Source: Diorhabda sublineata
Lineage: Eukaryota; Arthropoda; Insecta; Coleoptera; Chrysomelidae
Direction of reading: 5' to 3'
Assembly: GCF_026230105.1 (NCBI RefSeq)
Contig: NC_079482.1
Coordinates: forward strand, 8,308,001-8,372,000
Length of the DNA stretch: 64,000 bases
The notes under the pieces were generated by a model that saw only the letters and a list, made by a program, of their open reading frames with translations, was not told the DNA's origin and did not search any database. Of the stretch, positions 48,261 through 60,399 are shown piece by piece. Made by a program: the position numbers and the translations under genes. Positions within the stretch are counted from its first letter, which is position 1. Each line of letters begins with the position of its first letter.

Positions 48261-49425
48261 TTCCGTTCGTCATAAAATTGATCATTACAATTTTTTTGTC
48301 GGATGATGAAATTTTTTGACCGTTTTCATTTTCCTTTCTTATCAATTATTTTCAATTTAAACTATAATTTTCAGACCAACACATATCCAACTAGCGACTA
48401 CTTCAACATCAACCTTAACAAAACACATGCAAATATAATTACGCACAGATCGTTGACACAAACACAAACGTTTTTTCGCTTATTTATTTCCTTATTCAAA
48501 ACATGGACGATTGCTATATAGGCATCATTCATATCATATTGTTACCAACAGTAGACTATTTGTTAAATACATAATAAAGTGACAAATACTTATTAATAAT
48601 ATAATAATAATAATTAGTTAGTTTGGATTTAAACCAACTAGGGTGAAGAAATGGTAAACATTTGTTCGACAATTAAAAGTTCCTACTAAAGTTACGTGGC
48701 TAATAATTATTTGGCACTTTATTAGAACGTGAAGAAACCGGCACTAAGTGGTTTTATACTCCAGAATAAACTCGATTGTAGTTTCACGTCACCACTTTTT
48801 ATATATTTTGAGGAAGAAAAACTCTCAATTGTTTTACTTTTATTCAACGCAAAGAAGCTTTGTGATAACTACAAACAAGTACGTTTTTCCCTCGGTTCAC
48901 TAATTCAAATGCTCTGTCTCGATTGAGTTCTCGGTAGGTATAAATACAGTTCTACGCGCGTTTCTTTAAACTACTTATCATCTTCAGAGAAGTTTTTTAA
49001 TTTACCTTAAAACCATAAATTTGAAAGGCGCAGAAAACAGTTAGAATACTACATTAGTGGCAGTAAAAAAAGTATTGAACACTTGGTTATTTATATTGAT
49101 GAAAATATATTGTTACTGAAATTAACTGCAAGCCGTAGCACAGATTTACGTTGTTGATCTTCAATTAAATGCGATATCTATATGTTAATAATTATAGTTA
49201 AGTGGTAGAAAAATAATGTTTTGTATTTATAATCACGGAAACAGTGAGATAACAAAAGTTGTTTTTATTCCGAAAGTCAAGAACATTTTGATAAAGTATA
49301 TTGTTGCACTAATCATGTAATTGTCGAATTTATTCACGATATTCGCGGTACATTGATGGTATTTAAATTGAATACTTTTTTACATGAACCTTGGTAAAAT
49401 TGGTTTTTAGGGATAATTTAAATAT
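48261..49425. other. AT-rich non-coding stretch
   Basis: No gene supported. The first ~250 bp may be further decayed Crypton sequence. Confidence 0.3.
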
Positions 49426-49426
49426 A

Positions 49427-50517
49427 ATGTTGGCAACTAAGTACTTTTGCTTTCTACTGATAGAGAGCTTTGCTTTATTTTTTGACTTATTGTAGTGCTG
49501 TAGGAATTGCCGTTTCAGGTGATACTGGTTACATTGGAGTAACTTTAGAAGCAAGTAGTGCGTTATTAAAGCTTTTAGTTGTAGGTTAATTTTAAATGGA
49601 TTGTAGAAACGAAGATTTTCGGCATATTTTACTTTTTTATTTCCGTAAAGGAAAGAAAGCTGCTGCGGCTCTCAATGAAATATGTGAAGTTCATGATGCC
49701 GATTACTTAATAAAGTACATGTGTCATAATTGGTATAAAAATTCTGTTTTGGAGATACTTCTCTCAAAGATGAGCAGCGTTCTGGTTGGCCTCCTGAAGT
49801 TGATATTGACCAAATCAATATCATATTGAAGAGGATCGTTAATTCATTTAACACAAAGAATCAACATTTGTGATATGCACCTTAAGCGAATTAATACCGA
49901 CTCTTTCTTGAAAAGAATCATCACTGGTGATGAAAAATAGGTTTTGTGCAGTAACATTCCAAAACGATCATGGAGCAAATACGATGAACCAGCGCAAGTC
50001 ACATCGAAATCTCAAAAACAACAAAAAAAGCTCATGCTGTCAGTTTGGTAGGATTACAAAGGTGTTGTGTTTTTTCAGCTGCTTCGAAGGAGCCAAACGA
50101 TCAATTCTGATTTTTATTGTCAATAATTGATGAAACTGGATGAAGCAATCAAAGATAAACGTCCAGAATGGTCAAATCGGAAAGATAAAATGTTTCACCG
50201 TGATAATGCAAGGTCTCACATACCTTTGGCAACTCGTGGAAAACTATTGGAGCTTGGCTGGAAAGTGATACCACATCCCCCATACAGCCAAGATCTGGAA
50301 CATTGAAAAGCCAAACTTTCACAAATGAGGATGACCTTCAATCGCACCTAGTTCAACATTTTGCTGTAAATGAACAGAAATTTTATGAGCGCGGAATCAT
50401 GAAGCAAAAGGTCATTGAGCGAAATGGGAAATATATCATTGATTGAAAACTATTCTTTATTTAAAAAAAGTGTCTTATTTCATACTACAAAGCCGAAATT
50501 ACTTTGTCGCCAAACAA
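49427..50517 (+). mobile_element. Mariner element with recognisable terminal inverted repeats
   Basis: The left end (from 49427) reads GTTGGCAACTAAGTACTTTT. The complement of the right end (from 50517) reads GTTTGGCGACAAAGTAATTT, and the match runs about 32 bp. TA sits directly outside both ends (49425-49426 and 50518-50519), the standard mariner duplication. The TTGGCAACTAAGTA start is like that of the mellifera mariner subfamily. At 1.09 kb it is about 0.2 kb shorter than a full mariner, the missing part being internal. Confidence 0.85.
49596..50446 (+). pseudogene. Mariner (DD34D) transposase, internally deleted and frameshifted
   Basis: It starts MDCRNEDFRHILLFYFRKGK, the normal mariner N-terminus, then CHNWYKNS in the helix-turn-helix. 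Frame shifts near 49760-49890 remove about 60 residues. It then continues with FLKRIITGDEK (first aspartate), PKRSWSKYDEPAQV, KMFHRDNARSH (second aspartate) and LGWKVIPHPPYSQDLE (third aspartate). It ends EQKFYERGIMKQKVIERNGK and YIID, with the stop at 50444-50446. All three catalytic aspartates survive, but stops and the deletion make it inactive. Confidence 0.85.
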
Positions 50518-50519
50518 TA

Positions 50520-51811
50520 GATGTTAATGATGATGCAGTTGAAAAACTATATTTGTGAACATATAGGTACAGAATAATTAAATAGTAACTTAACATAGCA
50601 ATGCCATGAGGTATGATCGTTTTTAATGTTACCGCTCTGCTCCTCAGCTTACTATATACATCAAACGCTCACACTTTATAGTATTATTATATTCATTCGC
50701 TCTTTTTTCACATATTACAACAATTTTCCAGGCTTTATCACATTTTACTTTGGTCAATGAAATTTAACTTCACTCAAAAGCGGATCTTTGAGCTAATTAT
50801 TAGAATGTAATAGTTTCCATATGATCAACTGTCTTCACATTTCTCTACTTGTGCGTCGACATTAGAATTTATAATTTAAATCATTTGTACCCAGATTGAT
50901 TCCCAAAATTTTACTTGTATTTTCCAGTGCATTTTGAAATTCTAAATCTATTTATTTTCTATTTCACATTTTCTTAATAAATATTTTTTGGTAACGCTAT
51001 CTTTTGGTGCTATTATAAATTTTTTTGTCCCGCCATCTTTTAGAAAAATTCCGTTTTATTTAGAAATTAAATTAATTAATTCACGATATGTCATTGCATA
51101 ATTTTTTATTTAATCTTATATTGGTCATCAAAAGCAAGAAAAGATTCTGAATTTGATTTGAGAATTCAATTTTAACAGAATAGGTTAATTAAAGCGTAGT
51201 AAAAATAAAGGATTTCAATGAAAAAACGTATCTACAATTTTTTTTATTTATAAATAACATTTTTTAGACCTTTTTATATTCTTCTGTTGATTATTTTTCA
51301 CCTATTCATAAGTTGAAACGTGAATATTTTAAATTTTCACCTATTTAAAAAACTAATTTTTAAGCGGATGATACCCAAAATCAAGATCAAATAACGATAT
51401 TTGTGATTTGAGTAATAGAAACATCAGTGTGAAAAGCAATCATGAAAAATTAGTGACTTTTCATTATACTTGAATTACTCCAATATTTTTTAATTCATTA
51501 AAGAATTTTTGAAAGTTAAGGTCGAGTAATATTAGACTGGGAAGGTATAAAATAGAAGATGAAGATCTTATTCTAAACTTTCCAGGAGAAGTGGGATTAA
51601 TTAGCTGTAAACACTGAGTATCCCCAGTACTACAGCTGAAAAACGGAACTCAATAGATTATTATATCCCCTATTTATTCTGGTCTTTAGTTTTATGTTCT
51701 AGAAATGAATAACAATGAATTTCCACGAGTTGCTAGTTTAAAATATGCACGATACACAAATAATTTTTCTAATATTATTAACAATTCTTCTCTTTTAGTT
51801 GTAATATCATA
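50520..51811. other. AT-rich region upstream of the acetyltransferase start
   Basis: No gene in the translation. A good 3' splice site (TTCTTCTCTTTTAG, ending 51798) lies 13 bases before the acetyltransferase ATG, so an untranslated first exon and the promoter probably lie in or upstream of this stretch; I could not place them. Confidence 0.45.
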
Positions 51812-54800
51812 ATGATGGCTAGTAACAGCATTTTAAACGGCACACCAAACTTAAGTGTACGTAGTGCCAAACAACAGGATATGAAAGCAGTTTTTCAAAT
51901 GATTAAGGTAAGAATAATAGAAAGAAATTGAAAATAAGTAGTAACAACGAAGCTGATATCAATATAGAAATCTTATCCATCAGTTTTTTGAGAGGAGAAG
52001 GTCCGTTTTTGAGACCAAATGGTATTCGCAAAAACTCGCAGTGGCCATGAGGCACGGAAAAAGTTGTTTTTTCGATTGAATTTTGGTGGACTTCAATTTG
52101 ATGGCAGCCTTTGACTAGATCAAGAGTAGTCAAACATGTGGTTCTTCCTAGATTATCTAAAATGTCTTGGGGGAGATTATAATTATCTTTAACAGTGTTC
52201 TTATTTAATTCACGGTTGTCAATAATCATACGAAATTTTTTCTTTTGGGTTTGTTTGGTATAAAAATTGAGGATCTAATAATTTTTTTCTCGATTGATTA
52301 ATTGAATTGTCTAGAAATTACTTCCTGTGCTTCTTTTGGATGTCGGAAACCTTTGATGTAAATTCGATTTTCTTATTTCGTGTTTAATGGCGGAAATAAA
52401 AATTAAATCGAAATTATTGTCATAGAAAATATCTATATTTGTTCACAAAGCTTCAAAAATTTTTCTTTTTCTTCTTGGTTCAAATGCTGAGTACGGATTA
52501 ATGAAGGACCGAATTTATTTAGATCATTACAGATTTTATATTGATCTAAATGCTCAATATGTAAACAATCTAATGGCAAAGCATTTGGTAAATAGATATT
52601 GTTAATGTAACCTTTTGTAATAGTATTGATAGATTCAGGGATTTTGATATTATTTATTATAGTTTCGGGTAAGAGAATGTCGCCATTGAAGATGTCAACA
52701 GGAATTTTATTATACAAGGTGTCATTGTAAGTTACTTTGTAACTTACTTTGATTGTCTATCAAAGCATGCAAGCGTTCTAAGTCATAATTCCCTAATAGT
52801 ATGTCGAAATATTCACTTCAATTGGCAATTCTAGCGTCAATGGTGTTTTAAGTTTCATGTTATTTTCATGGACGGCAACGTGAGGGGTTTATTATAAATG
52901 TGATTTCAGTTGAAAAAGGTAGAATCGAGGTAAAGGTAAAGGTAATCGAATCCTCCAGTATCGATTAAAAATTTCAATTTAGATTTTGGCTAAGTAAAGA
53001 ATAACACCTGGAGGTTGTTTCATGGATTGGAGATTCGTGAGTGACTTCGTGAAAATTTTCGTCTTGAATATTTGGATTTGCATCAGAATCCTCGGTTTCA
53101 AAATTGTCAAAGTCTAAAGTATCGTTAGAATTTTGGAAATTTTCATTTTGTTGAGAATCGAAATCAAAAGTTCTTCTTATGGATGTACTCATAGGTTGGT
53201 TTCTGGTAGATATAGTTTGTACACCACTCGTAGAAGTTGGACAATTACTTTTACACGAGAAATCAAATTGGCGTTTAATATGAATTCTTGAGGTTAAGTG
53301 AGATTCTGTAACCTGAGGTCGTAATTAAGTTATCTACCGATTTTAAAAATGTTGAAAGATTATTTTTTCAACTAAAGTTGCCCAAAGAAGGGAAATATCG
53401 TTGCTTTGAAGAGGCATTCTCAAGCTATCAATGTTTCAAGGTTCTCAAATTTGATTTTCAGAAGATCGAGAGCTATTAGTTGAAGTAGTGTCCAAAGGAT
53501 TTATATTGGGACAATAATAAATGTAAGTTACTTTCGGAAATATCGTTAAAAGTGGTCATAAATAACGCGAAAAAGGAATGTTGTACTTACAAGAGAATGA
53601 TCACTAGTGGTATCTTCTGCATACTTCGTTTTTCTCGCCTTGGTATGATGGATTGTCTCGTTTAAAAACTGAAGTTGACCAGGGAACTTGTACCTGTTTG
53701 CAGCGCCAGAAATGTTCTTCGAGACACTTTTTAGCTTTTCAAAAGTAATTTATATGCAATAAACGCATTTTAAATTCACATCTCTAATAATTACAATGAA
53801 CTTATATTTATTTGATCCGCTCATTGTTAGGCAGTGTAGAGGACCTTTCACATTTTTATATAATCAGTACCCATATCTTGAATTTTCCTTCAATTAAATT
53901 GCTACTACATTTTACTAATAATGTAGAAATTCTTTATTAAACACATTGTTCGTATAGAATTCGTTCAATTTATATAAATTTCATACTTGTCTATTTTATT
54001 TTATACTTAACACTACAAAATTTTATTTTTTTGCTATAATATATTATTATTATATTCTCCAATATCCCATTTTCGTATCTTTTCATACAACCTAGGAGCA
54101 CTTAGTGATTAGAATTTAATTTTTGAGTGTTAATGTGTATTTACTGCTTCTTTATGTTTTATTTTGAAAACACATCCAACCTTTAAAGCGTCATTTTAGA
54201 TACTTTAGTCTTTTATCTTGCAGATGCATGAAAATCGTTTTTTTTACGTAGATAAAAATTATTTTGAATTATGAATCACTCTAATGTGTAAATCGCTCAA
54301 AACATCATAGTGCTGGGTAAAATTTTCATAATGCTTTTGCTTCCTCTGTCAATCGTACAACATAATATTCGGCAATCCATTCGAGCAGGTAGGGGATTCA
54401 TTATTGTTATCTACGTGCCTAGGCTCCAACGACATGATCTTGCAGATCACTGTGGAAAATAATGTACCAATTGAGTCGTTTATCAAATTAGTTCAATATT
54501 TTTTTCTCACAATTTTTTATCAGAGTGCAGGTGTTTTAATCATCAGGAATGTATAATTAATTGATTATTCCTTTAGAAATAGTGTGATCGGTCAATCTAC
54601 GTTTAAATCAACTTTTAACTAAAACTCAATGCAAATTTTGAGATTTCCTATTATTTTTCTGAACTGAGTATTATTACATCATTAGCATATTCCAGTTTGG
54701 ATCGTATTACTCTATACTTGTTTTGTTAGCTTTGTCTTCATTTATTCTTGGTAAAATTGTATCTAGATGTCTCTGTTGTTTGTTCGTGCATCCTGATGTT

Positions 54801-56966
54801 TGGATCTGCTTCCATCGGTAGTAGTATTCTAACTCTCTCTTCGGTATCCTCTTTTCTTTTCCCACTTGTTGCAAGCATCTCTACTTTAGAGTTATCTTCC
54901 AATTGATAGTGTGAAGGAACCCAGCAGAAATTTACTTTAGCGCCACCAATCTAGAAAATTGCCTTGCTACAGCTCATTACTATTTCTGTTTTTTTTGTTT
55001 TTGAAGCTTCCGAAGTATCTATGTAGATTGTTGTGTTTTCTATTCCGGTGGTCTTCTCTATTGTGTAAATTAAAATTTCTCTCATTTCAGAGTTGATGAA
55101 TATTCTTTATGTTCTATATTTAATATTCTTATAATTTTCCTTTCGAAAATATTGAGCTTATTCTCGAATAGTTATGGTTAGTCTTTTTACTATTTTCTAG
55201 ATTTCCATATTACTAATTTGCTGATGTTTCCCTCTCCTCCTTAATTATGGTTAAAAGTATTACCTCAAAATATCTGAAACTGATTCACATTTAAAAGTTA
55301 GATGATTTATATTGTGCTAATTATAACATATTCATTTTCAAGGAACTGGCTGAATGGGAAAAAATGAGTCATAAGTTGAGACTGGACGAGGAACAGCTAA
55401 CTAAAGATTTTATCAATAAAGCTTTTCACTCATTAGTGGTGGAGGCTGAAGATAGGTCTCTTGTAGGATACGCTATTTATAATATAGATTATTCAACTTG
55501 GGAAGGAAAGTCGCTTATTTTAGTAGATTTATTCATCAAAGAAAAATATAGGTATGTATAGTTCACCAGTGAAATAAAATTTATATAGAAACATTGTACA
55601 CAATCAAATAAAATCATATTTCCATCTTAAAATGATAAATATGAGAATGATAGAAGAGAAAAGCTAATTCAAAACGATGTGGAAGGAGTTTTTAACAACT
55701 TTCAATCGAAGATAAAGATTGTACACATGAATAGGACGAAATTAACCGAGAAACTAATAAAAATGGAGAGGGTAAGAATGGGAAAACACCTGGAAAAGAT
55801 TGAATAAATATGAACTGCATGAATGAATATAAAAACTGATAATAAATATATAATGAAGAAAAAACATGAACACCAAATCAATATTAAATTGCGATTTTCA
55901 GCGAGCACTTCATTAAGAGACAGGAACGAAATTGAGAAAACTACTCGCAATGTATATGATGGAATCAAAAGCAAGTGTAGTAAATAGATAAGGGGAAACT
56001 GGAGAATTCACAATTAATCGAGTAGTAAGAAAAGATAACTCACTATCTGCAGCCCTATTTATTCATTCTATTCATAGAACACTTACTGAGAAATATAAAG
56101 AGAGGAATCTGAAGAAATTGAGAGGAATGCATAGTAGCAAATCAGGAGACATAATACTTATTACAGAAAGTCGCAACATAATGGAAAGTATGTTGAGGAA
56201 ATTGACAATTGAGGGGGCAGAAATGGGGCTAATAAGTGAAAATAAAACAAATATTTTGGTGAGACAATAAAAATGGTTATGAGTTTGGAAGATAACAAAT
56301 GGGAAGAGAAGATAAGGAATTAAAGAAAAAATATATGCATCCGATAAAGCATATCATGAAAATAAAAAGATGTTGAAAAGCAAAATTAAATCAGAAGATA
56401 AAAATTAGACAGATACTCGAGTAAAGTGCAGAAACGCGGAGAAGGAGTTAAGTATAGCGGTAAAGAATAATAAAAACAAAGTAGGCGAAGTGGTAGAAGA
56501 AAAAAGGAAAGGAGGAGACATTCCAGAAGTTATTAAGAGAAGTAGAAAAGAAAAACTAGCGACAGAGTAGAATTGATATACAATAAAAATTGATTCACCC
56601 CTCGAAAATAATCTAGAAAGCTTTACGTGGATTGACCCTATTAGGGTGTATTCATATTAAAATTCATCGTTCCGTTTTCCTGTGTCATAAGTTTATATTT
56701 CTTGAAAAATCACACTTTACCATTTTCTTTCTTATATTGGTTTTAATTTTTGTTCCAGGGGTAAAAAAATTGGAGAGCAACTATTTATTTCTGTTATGAA
56801 AGCGGGTGACGCACAAGGTTGTCAAAAAGCTTATTTCCACGTATTGTCTTGGAATCCAGCAATAAAATTTTATAAAAGGTTAGGATGTACTGATGGAAGT
56901 CCATATTTAGTCTATAGATTGGAACATGATAATTTTAAAAAGTTGGTAAACACCAGTAAATTGTAA
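51812..56966 (+). CDS. Diamine (spermidine/spermine N1-like) acetyltransferase, GNAT family, 3 coding exons
   Basis: Joined exons 51812-51907, 55343-55551 and 56759-56966 encode 170 residues, close to the usual ~171. The junctions are canonical: AAG|GTAAGA to TTTTCAAG|G, and AG|GTATGT to TTCCAG|G with one arginine codon split. Such enzymes move an acetyl group from acetyl-CoA to polyamines or thialysine in the cytosol. The N-terminus has LSVRSAKQQDMKAVFQMIKE, followed by the LAEWE/LTKDF helix. The acetyl-CoA loop is KYRGKKIGEQLF (residues 100-111) and the tail WNPAIKFYKRLG carries the expected catalytic tyrosine at 140. Two departures: the loop has R-x-x-K-x-G instead of Q/R-x-x-G-x-G, and the LxLED strand before it reads LILVD (Val93), losing the glutamate usual there. 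No stops or frameshifts, so it is probably functional. It could also be a thialysine acetyltransferase. Confidence 0.9.
51950..53720 (-). mobile_element. Ty3/gypsy-type LTR retrotransposon remnant, antisense in intron 1
   Basis: Order on the - strand, right to left. Near 53708-53691 is a primer-binding-site-like TGGCGCTGCAAACAGGT. At 53560-52974 is a gag-like acidic, Asn-rich frame. At about 52980-52920 is a protease active site (FLIDTGG). At 52717-52433 is a linker (LNQEEKEKFLKLCEQI). At 52229-51975 is the N-terminal reverse transcriptase: MIIDNRELNKNTVKDNYNLP, TLDLVKGCHQIEVH, TTFSVPHGHCEFLRIPFGL. The RT stops before the Y-x-D-D box; RNase H and integrase are absent. Frames are broken. It fills much of intron 1 in reverse orientation. 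An LTR may lie in 53712-54010 but was not paired with a second one. Confidence 0.75.
53721..54755. other. Intron 1, AT-rich part
   Basis: May contain the 5' LTR of the antisense gypsy-type element immediately to the left; no second LTR is available to confirm it. Otherwise nothing recognised. Confidence 0.35.
54760..55110 (-). pseudogene. LINE RNase H domain fragment, antisense in intron 1
   Basis: One - strand frame reads KVNFCWVPSHYQLEDNSKVE, then MLATSGKRKEDTEERVRILL. W-V-P-(S/G)-H is the conserved motif near the end of the RNase H domain in I-, Jockey- or R1-like LINEs; the following N-x-x-A-D-x-L-A segment is degraded (NSKVEMLA). Upstream, a decayed version of the first part (DTSEASKTKK for T-D-S-Q-A-A-L-x-A) is visible in another frame. 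Confidence 0.6.
55740..56400 (+). pseudogene. RTE-like LINE fragment in intron 2
   Basis: In sense orientation within the second intron. It shows MERVRMGKHLEKIE (compare N-G-K-x-P-G-x-D) and then, after a deletion, GDIILITESRNIMESMLRKL, TIEGAEMGLISENKTNILV. The latter fits the palm of an RTE-type reverse transcriptase from (A-D-D)-V-V-L-(I/L)-A-E-S onwards, with the first bases of the catalytic Y/F-A-D-D box changed to S-G-D. Several stops lie within it. The purine-rich DNA up to about 56570 may belong to the same element. Confidence 0.6.
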
Positions 56967-57053
56967 TATTTTTTATGTGTAGGAGTTTGTGATGTTTTTT
57001 AATAGTTTTAGCAATAGGTTTGAAATATACCAATACAATGTATTATGTAATTT

Positions 57054-57090
57054 AATAAATTTTTTATGAATAAATTTGTGTTATTGTTGG
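57054..57090 (+). promoter_or_regulatory. Poly(A) signals of the acetyltransferase gene
   Basis: AATAAA at 57054-57059 and 57069-57074, 88 and 103 bases after the stop codon, followed by a GT-rich stretch (TTGTGTTATTGTTGG) that fits a downstream element. The antisense LINE begins just beyond. Confidence 0.75.
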
Positions 57091-57109
57091 AGAATAGGTA
57101 GAATTCATT

Positions 57110-58315
57110 TATTAAAGTTATTCCAATTGCCTTTTGTAGTTGTTAAATGAGTCCCGATAAATTGTCCTGGTTGGCAGACGAACTCGGTGTTTGTAAGCCA
57201 TGCCTGCCTGTGGAGTAGGTCTTGCAAAAACTACTCTAGGTGGGATCATGTTGCTAAGCTCGGAAGAGCATTTGCCTTGGTAAAACTGAGTCAGGTCAGC
57301 GACCTTTCTTCTCTAAGCTGTCCAAGTTTCTGGTCACCTCTGGATCGCCTATGAGTCGAACTGCTCTCTCCTGTATTGAGTCGAGCATTTTCAGGGTATG
57401 CTTGCGAGCCGAGCTCCAAATGTGTGAGCAATATACCAAAAATGGACGAATCTAGGCCGTTAGAGAATTAGAAGCTATTGCGGGGCATGTAGCTTTTGGA
57501 TATTAAAGAGGGCTCCAAGTTTTTGTTAAGCTGCCTTGGCTAAATCTGTGACCTGACTTTACCAGGACATATTGCTTCCAACCTTAACACGCAACAAGCG
57601 AATTTACGGTGATGGTGATATTTTATCTTCAGGCAGAAATAAATCCCGAGCTGCAGTGCCAGCCTTCTTTGTAAAAATAGCAGCCTAGTTCTTTGCTGCA
57701 TTTAACTAAATATTGTCAAGATCGGTATTGATGGTGGTGATCTGTTGCTGTCTACGGATTTGGGTAGTAGCCGAGTTAATTCGGGCGGTTGATTTGAACG
57801 ACGACACCAGTGTGCTATTGTCGGCGAAGCTATAGATCGGGTTTGCAGTTTTGTCGAGCGTATCGTTGATATATAGGAGAGAGAGAGTTGTTGATAAGAT
57901 GCATTCTTGGGGGACACATGCATCCACCTCAAACTAGCCAAACCCTGTCAAAAGCATTCGATATGTCTAGTTTGATTGCACCGCATTCCCCATATTTCTC
58001 TATAACTTCATTATTTGCTGGTTAACGACTTTCTCCATTACCTTTTCAATGGCTAGAACTAAAGCAATCGGTAGTTATTGGGAAGCTTCTTTTTTTTCTT
58101 TTTTTGTATGGATAGAAACCGAGCAATTTTCCAATGTTTTATATGATAGACAAAAGAGTTTCTACAGTGAACTTATTAGTTCAACTGGTGGCATTCTATC
58201 TGGGATAGTCGTTTTATTGATATTCAAGCTTTTGAGAAGTTTTGCCACATCTCGGTGTCGAATTTCTATTTCTGGCATAGATGTACCAACTCCAGGCAGA
58301 TTAGGTAGTTAGGTA
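57110..58315 (-). pseudogene. Jockey-like LINE, reverse transcriptase and 3' region, broken
   Basis: Right to left on the - strand. About 58310-58180 holds VAKLLKSLNINKTTIPDRMP, the entry to the RT domain. About 58090-58010 holds QLPIALVLAIEKVMEKVVNQ, resembling (Y-R-P-I)-A-L-x-x-x-x-x-K-V-M-E-K. About 57930-57800 holds DACVPQECILSTTLSLLYIN and YSFADNSTLV. The latter are G-V-P-Q-G-S-V-L-S-P-T-L-F and the catalytic Y/F-A-D-D box, here F-A-D-N. About 57540-57130 is post-RT sequence: LELGSQAYPENA, RRSRGDQKLG, ending PTGRHGLQTPSSSANQDNLS. Multiple frameshifts. It ends about 20 bp past the poly(A) region of the acetyltransferase. Confidence 0.75.
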
Positions 58316-58825
58316 GGTAGATAAAGATTCCAATCAATTTTAACAAAACAAAACAAAACTTTAGCAATTTTTAAAATTCTATGTTCTCAGTTTAACCACA
58401 TATTGGAGCTTATACAAAATGATCGTATATTGATTTCTCACAATAATGTCACTTTATTCTTTTTCAAATTTCACGTTTATTTCACTGTAAAATAGTTGTC
58501 TGTTATAAGTCAGTCATTGGGGGTTCATGAAAAAATTTGTTGTAGCGACTAGAAAATCCTAATCAGCTACCTTCAGAATTAAAGTGGCAAATGCATTTAA
58601 TAAGTTCCGGAGATTGAAAAAGGCATTTTTGCTTGAAAGACCTTATTATTGTGTGGCAGAATTCCACAATATGCCTTAGTCTGAATGTATGTATGTAGTA
58701 TGAGGTAAGATATTATTATTATTGTATTATAATTATTATTACGCCAAATTGTTATTTCATATTATGTAATAAATGGTGTCCCTTTATCCACAAAATTTTC
58801 TTATGACTATAAAGCTTATATTTCT
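58316..58825. other. AT-rich non-coding stretch
   Basis: Nothing recognised. TTATTATTATTGTATTATAATTATTATTA-like simple sequence occurs near 58710-58745. Confidence 0.35.
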
Positions 58826-58828
58826 TCT

Positions 58829-59068
58829 TCAAAGCTCTTCATTTGTTTTTATTTGTCCACATATTTTCCTCAATGTCTTTCCCTCAATACGTTCTTCATT
58901 TTTATTCGAGAGTATTGCTACCAGGTATAAGAATTCATAACCTTTTTCTATTTGATATTTTCTGTTCTTTTCCGCTATAATCTTATTTTCAGATTTTGGG
59001 TTGCTGTTCCTGGATTGTGGGGAGACACTAAACGCTAAATTTGTGAAGTCTATGAAGGTGGTTGGCAA
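58829..59068 (-). pseudogene. RTE-like LINE fragment (post-RT)
   Basis: The - strand frame ends QIEKGYEFLYLVAILSNKNE, then ERIEGKTLRKICGQ. This resembles F-K-Y-L-G-(S/A)-x-(I/L)-S-N-K-N-E-x-x-x-E-I-K-x-R-I, the segment right after the RT palm in RTE-type LINEs. The first 35 residues of the frame have no match I know. Short and tentative. Confidence 0.5.
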
Positions 59069-60395
59069 ATCTAAGGTGAAAAGGGTTTGTTGTATATCAG
59101 TATATTATAAGTGATATTTCACATTCCATGTACATGGAACACTAAATTTGATATAATTAGATATTTTTATCATGTTTATTGCACAAATTCAATTGATCTA
59201 TATCGCTTTTTATCCCCTATTATTACAATACTAACATTTTTTTGTGCTACAATCACAATAATGTACAAATAGAAATATACATATAATAAAAATAAGTCAC
59301 AAACTCTATAAACCTTTCTATCAATTGGAAATTTCAGTCCTGTTTAATGAAGTTGAAAAATGCTTAATGTTAAGTTAAGACGACTAACTTACTATATTTT
59401 TGTTGAAAAAATTGAAATAAATTTTTATTTCTAAAAATAATATGAAGCAAACTAAATATTTTGTTGTGAGGCATTTTGCAAAATCTCCGTCTCTGATCTA
59501 GGATGTTATGTTTACATGTTTACATTCTAGATCATCAGAATTGTGCTATAATTCATATTCATATAAAATTAAACTATATTTGTATAAGGTATGTTAAGGT
59601 AAATCAAAATATTCTATTTTAAACATGAATAACTCTGTATAATAGGATTGTAATGTAGAAACTGATGATCAATACATGTATATAAATGTTATATCTGTAA
59701 CGGAAACCACAATTTACCGCGCAACAAGACAAATTTCTAAGGATATGAAGAGTTTTCCTGTTATAAACTATCTTTTGGTTCAGAACAAAACCCAATAAAA
59801 CACTTTATTCGATAACGTACACTTTAACTACCAATATTTCAGATTTAAGTTCTGCTGATATGAAAGTTTTCTACTTGTGCTATTTATTTTCATTTATGTA
59901 ACAGACGATAACCATTATAATTTGACATAAAGTTGAATTCTACATGAGAACATCTTGATTTACTTTCAAGGACGTTATAAAGCATTTGGGCTTTCAAACT
60001 ACTAAGTGTAGATAATTTGTTGAAATTTTGAGTGATCGATAATTACCCATTATCAGAAGTAGTGGATTCTTTTACGATTTTATGAATGAATTTATTTTAC
60101 GATGTGTAATCAAATACGTCAGACCTCTATCGTTTTTGACTATTTGTAAAAATGTGATATAAAATACTTTTAAAAGAAAACATCGTGATGTGGAAGCCAC
60201 TAACACTGCCATGGAGAGGATACACAAGTCATATATACCGATGAAATAGTTATAATGACAGAAAATGAGAAAAACATACAATAACAGTCTATATATAATG
60301 AATATGGAAATAAACGAACATCATACTAAGGAATTAAGACTCAGTTTTTAACGAAAAAATAAAGCCAAAACATATTAAAAAGTGTTCAAACCCTT
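59069..60395. other. AT-rich non-coding stretch
   Basis: No gene or clear repeat seen. Confidence 0.35.
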
Positions 60396-60399
60396 ATTG

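Noticed and set aside
58049..58312. 87-codon + strand frame
   Set aside because: Antisense to the Jockey-like LINE reverse transcriptase entry region.
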